Below are positions 30,581 through 42,864 of a DNA stretch of 64,000 nt, one piece after another. The notes below the pieces were generated by a model. It worked only from the letters and a program-made list of their open reading frames with translations, had not been told where the DNA came from and searched no databases. The stretch is from positions 22,719,737 to 22,783,736 of the forward strand of contig NC_049989.1 in NCBI RefSeq assembly GCF_000003815.2, read 5' to 3'. Position 1 is the stretch's first letter. Each line of letters begins with the position of its first letter. The position numbers and the translations under genes are program-made. This stretch comes from Branchiostoma floridae. Lineage: Eukaryota > Chordata > Leptocardii > Amphioxiformes > Branchiostomatidae.

Positions 30581-33500
30581 CTACATTGGAAGGAGAGGAA
30601 TGGCATCACCCTCTCCAAACCACTGGTCTTCTGGCTCAAAAAATAGAACTTCATTATGCTGTGCCAGAACGTTCCGCAAGGGGCCAAGCACCTGCGCTTC
30701 CACAATGTTCCTTACCGGAGCCAGTTCTTGCTGCTCCGGAATGTTCCCAACCGGATCTTGTGTATGCTGTTCCTGATTTTGTACCCGCTGTTCCGGAATG
30801 TTCCGTTCCGGATCTTGTGTCTGCTGTTCCGGAATATTCCGTTCCGGATCTTGTTCCGGAATGTTCCGATCCGGATCTTGTACCTGCTGTTCCGGAATGT
30901 TCCGATCCGGATCTTGTACCTGCTGTTCCGGAATGTCCCGTTCCGGATCTTGTACCTGCTGCTGAGGCTCTGGGTCCCGGGGTAGAGGATCGCCCAGAGC
31001 GTCTCGCAGCCGCTTCCAGAACAGCGGCCTTTTCCGCACGTCGTCCGGCCACGTCAGGTACGTGTCCCTCTTCATTACGGCGTTCAGATGGCGGAACCGT
31101 TTCAGCATCCTGTCAGGAATCCTCTCCAGAAACACCAGGATGAGACGCCTCCCTCCCCCCTCCTCAAACATGTTGTACTGGGCCATCTGGAACTCGTACT
31201 CGCACCACTTACTCTTCAGGAAGTTCCTGGTGATGAGGCAGACGGTTCTCCGGCTGTTTTCCACGGCATCCGCGATGTTTTCCACAATGGGTGCGCCGCC
31301 TATAAAGTCCCTTTCGTGTATGACCAGACTGTAGTCAGGTTCCAGATTCTCTATTGCTTCATGTACAACCCACATGACGTCCTGGTTGTTGTAGGCAATA
31401 AAAGCATCGTGCGTGTATCTGGGCGGCTCTTGGTACTCTACTTCGCCAATCTTCGGTCTCAGCAACTTCCACAGGTAGTACTGAACACGATCGATGTTGT
31501 AGTCGACCAGGAAAATGGTCATCATGGCGACGAAGATGCCGGAAGAGGCGAGCACACAAGCCAGGAGGCGGTTGGGCCGAAATCCATGACTACAGACTGT
31601 GTCAAAAAACCTACGTTCCGAAGAATCCTTTCTGTCGTCGGATTGTTGTTTCTGGATCAACCCGTCTATCAAACGTTGTCCATGCAGTTTTGCGGGACGA
31701 GAACAAGTATAGCCTCGACGAAAGCCAGGATAAGGGTTGTACAAGTTCGGCACCCTATCGTATTTGTGGTTGGCCCACTCAACAAACCACAGTAAGTTAC
31801 AGTCACACAGAAACAGGTTGCCTACAAGGTCCAGCCTCTCCAGCCGGTAGACAACAGGACCCAGCGCTGTTTCATTTAAAACAGTTAAGCTATTTCCACT
31901 CATATTCAAATCTTTTAAGCCGTACAGACGGTGAAAGGCGTCCCCTATCACCGCTATCTCGTTAAATGCCAGATTAATATGTATGAGGTTGCCCAAACCT
32001 TCAAATGTTTTCTCTGCTATGTCTTGTATTTTGTTGTTACTGAGATCCAGGAATCTCAGCCGTGATAGTATGCGGAAGGTGGATGGCATGACGGTGTTTA
32101 TGTCGTTATGACTAAGATCTAGATGTTCCAGTCGGACCAACCCTTGGATTTGTTCGGTTTCGATACCATGGATGTTGTTGTGAGAAATTGTCAAAGTTTT
32201 TAGGTTTGGTGAGTTTGTTGAAAGATGAGGAAAATCCCTTATTTGATTGTTATCCAGCCGAAGTGTTTCTAAAGTCTCACAATTTGTACATTCCTCGGAA
32301 AGACCAAATGCTTTGATTTCATTGTTAGAAAGGTCAAGGTACCGTAAATCCCAAATGCAGCATACGCCATGGGAAATATCTATAATTGTGTTGTGCTGTA
32401 AATCAAGCACAAATAAACTGTAAGGTAGACATGCCCCTATATTTATATCTATATCTTCATCTACAATTGTCAGTGAATTATGACTCAAATTCAGACGATG
32501 TATATACATCGCCTGAGGTTCCCAAAAACTGAAGATGCCACAAAGTGTTTGATCGTCAATGTTATTGTAACTGAGATCAAGATAGTCAAGTTCTACATTG
32601 TAAATGAAATCATCATAGTAGAAGGTTTTAAAGTTGTTGTGGCTCAGATTAAGAGAGGTCAGTCCTTCAAGCAAGCCTTCTGGTAAAAACAAAGTAGACA
32701 TTTTGTTATCGCTCAAGTCAAGATGGCTGAGAGAGTTCAGTCCTGCAAACACACCCGTTGGTAAAGTAGAAATTGTGTTATGCGTCAAGTCAAGATGAGT
32801 GAGAGAGGTCAGAGGTTTAAACACGCCCGCTGGTAAGGTAGAAATTGTGTCTTGTGTCAAGTCAAGATGAGTAAGAGAGGTCAGACCTTCAAACACGCCC
32901 GCTGGTAAAGTAGAAATTACGTTTTGTGTCAATTTAAGATGAGTTAGAGAGGTCAGAACTTTAAACACGCCTTGTGGTAAAGCAGAAACTTGTTTCCATC
33001 TCAAGCTAAGATCAGTCAGTGAGGACAGTCCGCGGAACGTCTTGTTTTGTAAAGTCAAGTATCCGAATCCCAAATCCTGATACGAGCTGCCCCCATCTAA
33101 GTCCAGCCTTTCTAAATGTGGAAGACCCGCAAAGGCGTCATTTTGTATGAACTCAATCCATGTCACATCTACAAGCAAAGCTTTTAAGTTTGTCGGACCT
33201 TTTATTTTCACTAGCGTATCAGATGTTATGTAGCCTATTACTGAATCAAACGTGTGAAGTGCCAACTCCTGAATCTGCGTGTGTCGGAGTTCAGGTAGAA
33301 CGCCCGTAATGATTGGATTTACGTTGTTGAGGTCCAACGTCTGCAGATGTTTGAGTGATTTCAGCAGACCTGGCTCTACTTGTACCTCCCCTGACATGAC
33401 ACACTCACACACAACGAGTAAATGTTTCAGAGTTAGCAACAGCGGTCGGAACATCTGAACACTGAGAGAATAGACATAATATAACTTAATTTCTATAGTC

Positions 33501-34135
33501 TCTAAGTTAGACAGGTTTGCAAATACAGATCCAAAGTAGAGGTCACTTGGTCTTGGTAGAGTATAGAGAGTCAATTTCTTAAGGTTGTGCAGCGGTGCCC
33601 ACAACGGACGTCGCTGTAAGAACCCACTTCCGCTTTGGACTCTTCTAGCGGTGGTAGTTTGGTCCTCTGTTATGTCATTGCCGAGTTCCTCTATCTTCAG
33701 ACTTTCCAATGAAGTCAAAGAGTCAAAAATGTGATCCGGTAAAAAGCTGATATTTTTCACACTGAGATCTAAATGTCTCAAATTAGATAATCCAGCGAAT
33801 GCACCAACCTCAAAGGTATGTACACTATAATCGACCAGGTCTAAGGATTTTAGGTTTCTTAACCCCCTAAACGAGCCGCTGTGCAGTTCCGTTATGTTGT
33901 TATAACTGAGCTCTAAGGTGATGACAGACTCTGGAATGCCCGGAGGTACTCGAGTTAGGGACTCGCGGGCTGCACTATGCCCAGTATTTCCTGTACACAC
34001 CACAGTTGTTGAGTTCCAGGTCTGACACACAGGCGGGGGGAGTTGTCCTCTAACCCGTCCATGTTGGGTGATGAGCGCGGAAACCACAGCTAAGCAGACT
34101 GCGAGAAGAACAGGTTTAGACTCTGGTTTAGACAT
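30581..34135 (-). CDS. Toll-like receptor, 1184 aa, intact
   Basis: A single uninterrupted coding exon. A signal peptide (hydrophobic [14 protein letters not shown]) is followed by a long leucine-rich ectodomain of roughly two dozen LRRs (many LDLSxNxI), one C-terminal LRR cap ([15 protein letters not shown]), a membrane helix at about residues 857-877 ([20 protein letters not shown]), a TIR domain at about 907-1048, and an unusual ~136-residue tail. The single cap makes it vertebrate-type rather than Drosophila Toll-type. TIR motifs present are box 1 [29 protein letters not shown] and the closing FW ([11 protein letters not shown]). In the BB loop the usual RDxxPG reads RDFIGG: glycine replaces the signalling-critical proline at residue 946. 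The tail holds about six 10-12 residue repeats ([10 protein letters not shown]-like). An acceptor (TTTCTACAG) about 30 bases upstream of the ATG indicates a 5'UTR intron. Ligand unknown. Confidence 0.96.
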   Translation of the reverse strand: MSKPESKPVLLAVCLAVVSALITQHGRVRGQLPPPVCQTWNSTTVVCTGNTGHSAARESLTRVPPGIPESVITLELSYNNITELHSGSFRGLRNLKSLDLVDYSVHTFEVGAFAGLSNLRHLDLSVKNISFLPDHIFDSLTSLESLKIEELGNDITEDQTTTARRVQSGSGFLQRRPLWAPLHNLKKLTLYTLPRPSDLYFGSVFANLSNLETIEIKLYYVYSLSVQMFRPLLLTLKHLLVVCECVMSGEVQVEPGLLKSLKHLQTLDLNNVNPIITGVLPELRHTQIQELALHTFDSVIGYITSDTLVKIKGPTNLKALLVDVTWIEFIQNDAFAGLPHLERLDLDGGSSYQDLGFGYLTLQNKTFRGLSSLTDLSLRWKQVSALPQGVFKVLTSLTHLKLTQNVISTLPAGVFEGLTSLTHLDLTQDTISTLPAGVFKPLTSLTHLDLTHNTISTLPTGVFAGLNSLSHLDLSDNKMSTLFLPEGLLEGLTSLNLSHNNFKTFYYDDFIYNVELDYLDLSYNNIDDQTLCGIFSFWEPQAMYIHRLNLSHNSLTIVDEDIDINIGACLPYSLFVLDLQHNTIIDISHGVCCIWDLRYLDLSNNEIKAFGLSEECTNCETLETLRLDNNQIRDFPHLSTNSPNLKTLTISHNNIHGIETEQIQGLVRLEHLDLSHNDINTVMPSTFRILSRLRFLDLSNNKIQDIAEKTFEGLGNLIHINLAFNEIAVIGDAFHRLYGLKDLNMSGNSLTVLNETALGPVVYRLERLDLVGNLFLCDCNLLWFVEWANHKYDRVPNLYNPYPGFRRGYTCSRPAKLHGQRLIDGLIQKQQSDDRKDSSERRFFDTVCSHGFRPNRLLACVLASSGIFVAMMTIFLVDYNIDRVQYYLWKLLRPKIGEVEYQEPPRYTHDAFIAYNNQDVMWVVHEAIENLEPDYSLVIHERDFIGGAPIVENIADAVENSRRTVCLITRNFLKSKWCEYEFQMAQYNMFEEGGGRRLILVFLERIPDRMLKRFRHLNAVMKRDTYLTWPDDVRKRPLFWKRLRDALGDPLPRDPEPQQQVQDPERDIPEQQVQDPDRNIPEQQVQDPDRNIPEQDPERNIPEQQTQDPERNIPEQRVQNQEQHTQDPVGNIPEQQELAPVRNIVEAQVLGPLRNVLAQHNEVLFFEPEDQWFGEGDAIPLLPM

Positions 34136-34590
34136 GTTGATCTGTTTGATCCTTGTCGTTGTGACCTGTAGAAAATATGAAGAACTGTAATGTCATTTAT
34201 GAGCCAGAAATTGAAGCATTGCAGTAAAAGTTATACGCTGGGTACATAACAATCAGAAATGCATATCATTTTAGGCATATTCAATATAATAAACTGCCGT
34301 TTCCTGCACATGTAGTGTTGCTTTGTGAAATAATAAATAAATAATATGCTGGCACTGCTTCGTAACCTCGATAGTCACGGGCTGGCAAGAGGCTCCAAGC
34401 TCTGCTGCACTCAATCTTTTGCCATGCATATTAGCTGATTCCTGACAAACAAGAAATTTGACCCTTTCCTTCTGTACTCTCANNNNNNNNNNNNNNNNNN
34501 NNNNNNNNNNNNNNNNNNNNNNNNNNNNNNNNNNNNNNNNNNNNNNNNNNNNNNNNNNNNNNNNNNNNNNNNNNNNNNNNNNACCATTCA
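34136..34590. other. Region upstream of the TLR, with gap
   Basis: The TLR 5'UTR and its intron acceptor (about 34165), then AT-rich DNA and the gap at 34483-34582. No other feature is seen. Confidence 0.6.
34483..34582. other. Assembly gap (100 N)
   Basis: 100 N between the TLR upstream region and the satellite; the gap may hide more satellite units. Confidence 1.
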
Positions 34591-37170
34591 TGAGGTACAC
34601 CATTCACTACAACTTACAAGATATGTCAATCCTTAACGTGTACGTCATGTACACTTGTAACTAACCATCTAATACATACATTCAATCAGTGGCTACATGT
34701 ATTCTACACTGTTGTCATTCATTTGCTATCACCAATGCACCAAGAGGTCATGAGGTTAACAAGATATGCCAATCTCCAGATCCGGATACACAATGCACGC
34801 ATCAGATGTCATCTTGTATTCTACACCAACACAGACTATCATGTATGATCTATGACGTATGCAGCCGTATCTATCACGAGTTTTGCCATTTACAACAATT
34901 TGTGCCAATCATCAATGTGTTCCTCGTGAACGAAACGTCGTACTAAACCATCTAATACACTCATTGCATATACACTTTATGATTACATGTGTTCTTCAAG
35001 TGCATGTGAACGCCTGTTCACTGCCAGTTGTGATGATTTTTTCCCCGTCTGCTACAAGATTCGCCATTTGTGCCTCGTGCGGAAAGAAAAACAACAACCC
35101 CTGGCGATTAACTATATCAGACCTCCAAGCCCTCAGGGTAGAATAGGAACATGTACGAGACCATATGTTTATAGAAATCGTCTCCACGCGGTTCTAAATT
35201 GCCCTTCTTATGTCATGTCGTCATCCCTCGACGGAAGTTGGAATCCCGATATCACCAGTTTTCCTGACTTGGGGGAAATTAGAAAAAAAACAAAAAAAAA
35301 CGAACCACCACATTGACTGCCGCCGCATCACACTTTTCACGGAACTTCTTTATCTGCTACTGCCAGAATTTCCTTTGGAGTCTCAGCCTCCAACATTCCC
35401 ATGACTCCATCTCATCATACAATTATTGCATACACTCATATGACAACATGTAATCTGCACGTACATGTGAACTTCTGTTCACCCACATTTGTGATCATAA
35501 GTTTCCTCATCTACTACAAGATTCACCATTTGCGCCTCGTGTGAAGAACAAAACACCTTGCGATCATGCATATCAGACCTCCATGTCCTCAGGCTAAAAA
35601 AACAACGTGTGCGAAAGCCACATGTTAATCGCTATGATCGTATTATTTTCGCATCTCCACGCGCTGCTAAATTGCTCTGATTATGACATCCCTCGACGGA
35701 AGTGCTAAAAGAAATCCCGATATCACCACTTTTCCTGACTTAGCTAAGGGAAATGCAAAATGAGAACGACTACATTGACTGCAGCGGCATCACACTTTTC
35801 ACGGAACTTCTTTATCTGCTGCTGCCAGAATTTCCTTTGGAGTCTCAGCCTCCGACATTCCCCGTGACTTATGGTCCATCTCATCATACAATTATTGCAT
35901 ACACTCATATGACAACATGTAATCTGCACGTACATGTGAACGCCTGTTCACCCGCAGTGGTGATAATAATGCCCCCCATCTACTACAAGATTCACAATTT
36001 GTGCCTCGTGTGAAGAACAAAACAACACCTTGCGATCATGCTTATCAGACCTCCATGCCCTCAGGCTAGAATAACAACGTGCGCGAGACCACACATGTTC
36101 ATAGAAATCGTGTTAATTTCATACCTCCACGCGCTGTTAAATTGCTCTGTTTATGAAATATCTCGACGGAAGTGCTAAACGAAGTCCCGATATCACCATT
36201 TTTCCTGACTTAGCTAAGGGAAATGTAAAATCAGAACGGCCACATTGACTGCAGCGGCATCACACTTTTCACGGAACTTCTTTATCTGCTGCTGCCAGAA
36301 TTTCCTTTGGAGTCTCAGCCTCCGACATTTCCATGACTTATGGTCCATCTCATCATACAATTATTGCATACACTCATATGACAACGTGTGATCTGCACGT
36401 ACATGTGAACGCCTGTTCACCCACATTTGTGATCATAAGTTTCCCCATCTACTACAAGATTCACAATTTGTGCCTCGTGTGAAGAACAAAACACCTTGCG
36501 ATCATGCATATCAGACCTCTATGTCCTCAGGCTAGAATAAGAACGTGTGCGAAAGCCACATGTTAATTGCTATGATCGTATTATTTTCGCATCTCCACGC
36601 GCTGTTAAATTGCTCTGATTATGACATCCCTCGACGGAAGTGCTAAAAGAAATTCCGATATCACCATTTTTCCTGACATAGCTAAGGGAAATGTAAAATC
36701 AGAACGGCCACATTGACTGCAGCGGCATCACACTTTTCACGGAACTTCTTTATCTGCTGCTGCCAGAATTTCCTTTGGAGTCTCAGCCTCCGACGTTCCC
36801 CGTGACTTATGGTCCATCTCACCATACAATTATTGCATACACTCATATGACAACATGTAATCTGCACGTACATGTGAACGCCTGTTCACCCGCAGTGGTG
36901 ATAATAATGCCCCCCATCTACTACAAGATTCACAATTTGTGCCTCGTGTGAAGAACAAAAGACCTTGCGATCATGCATATCAGACCTCCATGCCCTCAGG
37001 CTAGAATAACAACGTGCGCGAGACCACATATGTTCATAGAAATCGTGTTAATTTCATATCTCCACGCGCTGTTAAATTGCTCTGTTTATGACATCCCTCG
37101 ACGGAAGTGTTAAACGAAATCCCGATATCACCAGTTCCCTGACCAGAATTTCCTTTGGAGTCTCAGCCTC
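34590..37170. repeat. ~465 bp satellite, about 5 units
   Basis: Units start at about 35312, 35774, 36243 and 36711 (marker CATTGACTGC, then CACTTTTCACGGAACTTCTT). A more diverged unit lies before 35312 and a truncated one ends near 37170. The period is 462-469 bp. A 63-codon minus-strand frame is intact in the units at 35744-35935 and 36682-36873 but broken by a stop in the first unit, so it is not called as a gene. All units share CATGTGAACGCCTGTTCAC-like inverted motifs. Confidence 0.92.
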
Positions 37171-37960
37171 TAACATGAAGTATGATCCAAACCTGCTACG
37201 CGCTGTGACATATTGCGAGAAGGAAGCCCGTTATATTTCTAAATGATGGTGTATTAGTATCCCTACGGGTTTATTAATATCCAAAGGGGCTCTCCTAGTC
37301 TCTGGATGGTACGTTTATCATGACAAAGCACGCCCGGGGTAGGAAGGTAGAAAGATTCACATTCAGACTGTGATGTCATACCGCCTAAATCTATATTGAA
37401 ATGCAGAATCTCGCTTATAGACAGGCAAGGGAACGACTTATGTGGTAGGGCATACTTTAGGACAGGCTTGATGTATTTGGTCCTCTGGACTGGCATTCCT
37501 AGTATAAACGGTGCTCAGAAGCATATTTTGAATTCAACTTTTCTCCGCCTCAATTCATGTAGATGGTAATGCACTATATAAAACTTTTCTTCAGGGACGC
37601 AGGCAGAAACATATGTCAAATATGTCAAACTTGTAATAAGAAAGGTATCTTTTCAGCCAGCGGCAAGCTCTGTCCAAATGCCCCAAAGCGGTCAACAGAA
37701 TAGAAAAAAAAATGGTTTTGAAATTGATCTTGACACATCTCAATTTCAAGATTATTGTTTCAGTTGGTCTCAATGAAGAACTGACAAAGACACAGCCAAT
37801 ATATATTACAGTATACGTATTCTTCTTTGGCACCCCAAATAACCTCTTCAGGGGCAAAGTAGGGCGGGTAGGCTTCCGACAAGCTGGCTTTGAATGACGA
37901 AACTGTGGGACCTGGTACATTTATAAAGCTTCGACGCACAGGTAAACAATATTCAAATAC
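37171..37960. other. Intergenic DNA
   Basis: Moderately AT-rich; open frames under 110 codons with no recognisable domain. Nothing else seen. Confidence 0.5.
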
Positions 37961-38150
37961 AACTGGATAAAAAGCGGAGATTTACTTCCGTAAATTTGGA
38001 GTGACATCCATCACTCTTCTTCAGCGTCACTAGAATGAAATGGTAGAACAGATCAATACAAGTACGGCTAACTAGAAAAACTGGTTTGAATTGTTTTGCG
38101 AGTTCATTCTAGTGACGCTGAAGAAGAGTGATGGATGTCACTTGAAACAT
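37960..38150. mobile_element. Palindromic foldback element
   Basis: GTGACATCCATCACTCTTCT at about 37990 and its complement at about 38115-38135 form arms of about 40 bp (continuing through CAGCGTCACTAGAATGAA) around a ~65 bp spacer. One arm of the same family lies in TRMT44 intron 1 in both copies. Confidence 0.8.
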
Positions 38151-40105
38151 GCACGTAGGTCTAAACTCGACCTCGTGACTCCTCCTAGTGCCCCTGGGTT
38201 GGTTTAGTCTACGGTCAGTTTGGATGTTGTTTTGGTATGTACTGTTTTATAAAAGGTAGTGTATGATACACCGGGGAAATTCTCATAGATCTCTTCAGCT
38301 TCATAAAGAACCATGGACGCTTAAACCCCATCTATATATTCTTGTGTTCTCAACTAATAAATCATTTTCGGAATCAGAATATGAAGAGAAAACACAGAAA
38401 CCCCACGTTTGTACGATATCTTCATGATAAGAGCACCAAAGACAGATCTAGAGAAGCAAGAAAACAAAACATGATTAAAAGCATACCTCGGCGATCATTG
38501 AACAAATAATTCATCTCTGTGGTTGCACCTCTAGGTGATCACTTAGCGCCTTTTAATTCTGACCTTTTCGTGGATGTAAGTGACCTATAACAACGCCGAG
38601 CTGACCTTTGTGGGCAAACTGTAATGATGAATGAAAAAGACTTCCGGAAATATGTGGGTGGAATCAATAAACAGTTACCTGAAATTTATTATGATCAGAA
38701 ATCCCACGCTTTCCTGAATGTGCTTAAAATTGACCTTAATGCTCTTTTGAGTAACCAGCTGATCCTAGTGGGTTTATGGCTACCATTTCGTCCATTAAAA
38801 CGTCTCGGAGTAAATAGCAAGTCTCCACAAAAGGTTAATCCTTGGGGAGCTGAGAAAACTATAAGCTAACGCACATATATGGAAGTCTTACACAGTTATA
38901 TAAAAAACTGACCCACCGAAGGGTAAAATTTGCGGGACACTGTTGCCGAGCAAAACAGGAATAAGTGTCTTCTGTTCTTCTATGAAAACCAAGTGGCCGG
39001 GTACATTGCAGAAGTTTGACTTTTACGGGCACGTGCACATGAACTAGAGATTCTGGCATTGATTTTGAGAACCTAGAGCAAGCAATGTTAGATATGACCC
39101 TATGTGGTGAAATATGTATTAGCCTGGTCCCGACCTCCGGTCGCTGATGTATGTATCAGTAACGCCTGAGACCGACAGTGGGTTAAGCTGGGTGCACACG
39201 TGCGTGTTTACTCAAGTCCGTATGAGTTCCGTATGGAATTCTTAGCCTCTGACCAGGCGCTGTAAAAAAAAAGAGAAATTGGAAAAATATAGACACATAA
39301 CATGCCAGAGGAGTTAGCTGGCCGAAGAGTCTGGTTTACAACCAGCGTACTTCGCTGACATGTTATATTTGTCCAATTTTTATTATTTTTCCGGCAAGCT
39401 GAGGAGCCTCGTAGGGCACATATATACATGTGTGCGTGTGAGAGAGAAGGAGAGATTTTATCTGCATAATAGCTGAGAAAATGTTATAATTCCATGGTGG
39501 CTAAGGATAGGATTACCATATTTGCGGTATCGAGATGCTATGGTGAACAATTTAGACATAAATCATGCAAACCAGGTTCTTATTCACATAATTTATGAGG
39601 AAATACTACAATAGCCTTCTTGCCGAGACAAGACGTTCGCACTTTAAACAACTTGTGTTATTTGGTTAGAGAAGATGATGAACTGAAACAATATATGCAA
39701 ATGAGAAATTGTGCATGATCAAATTGAAACCATTGTAATACGTCACTCGAAAAGTTTAATATCATTTGGCGAAGGTAAGGTAAGGTCATGCAACTCTAGT
39801 TATTTCTGTGTCTGCCTACATAAACTTCGACCCTAACGAGCTAAAACGCTTTTTTTCAGCTCAAAGTAAGTGCCTATAGCAGTGCCTTTGCCACCATCAA
39901 CCGGTTAAAATGACATACAATTCGACGTTTACTGGTGTTTCCGCTGTGCAAAAAGGATCAGTTGAATCTGCCACCTGATGTACCTACCCACGCGAGGCGT
40001 GATGAGTTATGCTGTGTTAATTGTCAGTTGTTTGTCAATCTAAGCCTTTGAAAGCAACGTTTACGGGCCATTCACCTAGGAACGTCGTGCATTATTTACG
40101 GTACC
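38151..40105. other. Intergenic DNA
   Basis: An 81-codon plus frame at 38624-38869 has no recognisable domain. At about 39265-39410 there is an imperfect inverted repeat (ATTGGAAAAATATAGACACA against TTTGTCCAATTTTTATT), possibly a degenerate MITE. Otherwise nothing is recognised. Confidence 0.5.
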
Positions 40106-40205
40106 NNNNNNNNNNNNNNNNNNNNNNNNNNNNNNNNNNNNNNNNNNNNNNNNNNNNNNNNNNNNNNNNNNNNNNNNNNNNNNNNNNNNNNNNNNNNNNN
40201 NNNNN
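40106..40205. other. Assembly gap (100 N)
   Basis: 100 N truncating the LRR gene. The sequence to the left does not look like LRR coding sequence, so a sizeable piece is probably missing or misjoined. Confidence 1.
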
Positions 40206-40480
40206 CCGTTATCGATTATAGAGATCTGATTTTCTCCAAGGCGCAATATCTGCAGGTGTGCATACCTTGAGAAATCGGACTGACTTAAGGTTGTGATGGA
40301 GTTGCCTCGCAGGTCCAGGCTAGTGGTGGTTGTAGGCAGGTCCTGGGGGACTCTGGTGAAGCCTCTGTTCGAGCAGTGACACTCAAAGTTATACGCAGGA
40401 CAGTAGCATCTTTGCGCTGCAGTCGGTCCAGCCTCTTTCAGGACGATCAGCAGCAGAACCAGTAGCCTCTTTACCTTCAT
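40206..40480 (-). CDS. N-terminus of a secreted or membrane LRR protein (partial)
   Basis: The first 91 or so residues are visible: signal peptide (MKVKRLLVLLLIVLKEAG), an LRR N-terminal cysteine cap (CYC, then CHCSNRGFTRVPQDLP) and two LRRs (LDLRGNSITTL, LRLGENQISII). The start at 40480 is chosen because the signal peptide begins there and an acceptor (TTTTGTGCAG) ends only 16 bases upstream; the open frame extends further but crosses that acceptor. The rest is lost in the gap. Which LRR family this is cannot be said from this part. Candidate upstream non-coding exons lie in the array at 42.3-52.2 kb. Confidence 0.82.
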
Positions 40481-40496
40481 GCTGAACCTCTCAAGG

Positions 40497-42340
40497 CTGC
40501 ACAAAAAGATGCATGTCTTTTATCAACATCAATCACCTATTACTGTAAAAGTATACTCAAAATGAAAATAGTCACTATCATTGCTGATTTACTATAATAA
40601 ATGATTTAGTAATAACCCTTAAAGTTCTCACATAAGTGTCATTTCATTAGATCTCACAAGATAGTCTAACTATCTTAATCGCACATTTCGACTGAAAGTT
40701 AGTTTTCTGTGAATAACTAGATGATTATGAAAAGTTTTGTCAGAAAAACAAGTAATTCGGGCTGATTACAGTATCACTTTACTTCATGACCCTGTCAATA
40801 GGAATGTTTCTTGCATTACTGACAAGATAATCCTAGTTCAAGCACAGGTAAATTAACTTAGATAGGGGATACTTGCACCAACCTGTAAAGTGATCCTACA
40901 GCTGACCTCTGGTTGTTGCAGAAACCGCTGATGACAGCAGGGCACAATAAACTGGATTTCTTTGGACAAGTCAAGGACACGATACCTGCAAAAATGCATG
41001 TTAGGGGATTGATTTTGTATTGTGAATTATGGTATATGAGCGTTTTTCTTAAATCGGGAAAAGAGAGAGCAGTCATAACAGCAAGGAACTGGAATAAAAT
41101 ATATAACTTGTTTTAATTAAAAAATACCCAAGTCTGACAAATAAACTCTTAGCTATTATTTTCCATCAACTATAGACACACTATAATTAAAAATTAGGCA
41201 AAGCAAGAGTTCGGTGACCTCATATCTCCATGAAGTAGTCTGAATATGTAAATGACCTCCACATTTACATAATCTATGCTTGGTCATGTACACCTTTAGA
41301 TAACTTACACTGCTCATGTTGACAATGCTGATTGCCCAATCATTTACCATTGATGGCACTTTTCCATTGATTATGCAAAGTAGGGACTTATTTGCATAAT
41401 TTGTATCTGTTAAAAATTAGTACGTGANNNNNNNNNNNNNNNNNNNNNNNNNNNNNNNNNNNNNNNNNNNNNNNNNNNNNNNNNNNNNNNNNNNNNNNNN
41501 NNNNNNNNNNNNNNNNNNNNNNNNNNNCGAAGGCCAATGCCAATTATAGGCTTCCAAGAGGCTGACCATGGTACTGCTGCAGAAATTCTGTTGCCCTGGA
41601 CACGCCATGTTCCTTATTTTTGGGTGGCAGAAAGCTATTGGGGTAGAAGCAGTGTCGATTTGGGTCCCCTAGCAGCTTGAACCGGAACTGCATGGATGGT
41701 TTGTTAAGATGAGATGTACACAGCGAAACAAAAATTATGCACTTTTTAACTGATGGCTAATTAATGAGGAAACTCTATAATTCAAGTATTTTCCATGATA
41801 GGGCCTTATCAATACATGCAACAGAAAGAAACATAAGAAATGGTAAAAGGATGACTCGGCTTGGGTCATTGGATATGACAGGACACCCCTTGTGATATGT
41901 GGAATCACCCATCAGCAGCGTCACCACACTGACACTGATCGTCTGCACACTTCTCAACCGCTCGGGTGTAAGATTAACGCTCCGCCAGGCCTTCCAACAA
42001 GGTTACGGACCGTAGAATTCGACACAAAATACGGCAAATTATTGGCCAGGAGAGTCGAGTCAGTCCAAGGGGTGAAAATTTTGGAACACCGGGCATGGGG
42101 AAAATAACCCACTGTAAACATCTCTCCAGACTTCTCATATTGTTCAGTACGAACCTGGTCTCAGGGAGGTCAGACAATGTAGGGGATACAGAATTTCTTC
42201 GCGATGGAATAAAGCTCCTCTGCTGGCTAAACTCCTTCCCCAGCTTATGTTACCGTATTAAACCACCGCCAGATCTGCTTGGAGATTATGGGATACAGAC
42301 GAATCCAAAAAGCCATGACTAAATATCGCTAGGGGGCACA
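40497..42340. other. Upstream intron DNA of the LRR gene, with gap
   Basis: AT-rich, with the gap at 41428-41527. At about 40877-40910 a minus-strand TTTACAG|GTTGGTG resembles the donor context of the array exons (CCAG|GTTGGTG), so another 5' exon may end here. Nothing else recognised. Confidence 0.5.
41428..41527. other. Assembly gap (100 N)
   Basis: 100 N in the presumed intron upstream of the LRR gene. Confidence 1.
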
Positions 42341-42784
42341 AGGTGACTGGGCGGTAACTTGAACAGACCACTCGTCTACTGTCGCAGGGGTCAGAAAGGC
42401 CACGTGTGTAACACGACACACCAAGGCCAGACGAAACCATTTTAGACATTCGCTATCCGATTGGAAAAATCAACATAAAACCCTGATAAAATATACTTCA
42501 AAGTCCTTCCATTACGTTTGACTTTATCACAAACTAGAAACTCGTGTCGTGAAGAAACTTCGCGGATTTTTAGCAGGGGTAAAACTAGAGACGATGAGGC
42601 TACGGGACTGGTGAGGTGAAGTGAGGTAAGGTGAGGTGAAGTGAGGTGAAAACTAGAGAAGATATTAAAGGCATTAAAACAAAATGACAAAGTGTTCTAG
42701 GGAGTCTATTTATAGCTTTATGGCTTTATACAGTGTATAACATTCACTTCACTTCAATTCAATAGAAAAGCGGTTTTCACCAAC

Positions 42785-42864
42785 CTGGACTATTATGCTG
42801 ACGAATAGAACTTTCTCTGGGATGTAGGGCGCAGATCACTTAACCCAAGATGACGAAATGGCTC
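42785..42864 (-). other. Candidate 80 bp non-coding exon, array unit 1
   Basis: Minus strand: TTTTCTTTGCAG| then 80 bases then |GTTGGTGAAAAC. Two of three frames are stopped early and the third ends in stop codons near the donor, so it would be 5'UTR. It is on the strand of, and upstream from, the LRR gene. Confidence 0.55.

Noticed and set aside
35744-36873. 63-codon minus frame repeated in the 465 bp satellite
   Set aside because: A stop interrupts it in the first unit and there is no recognisable domain or splice context.
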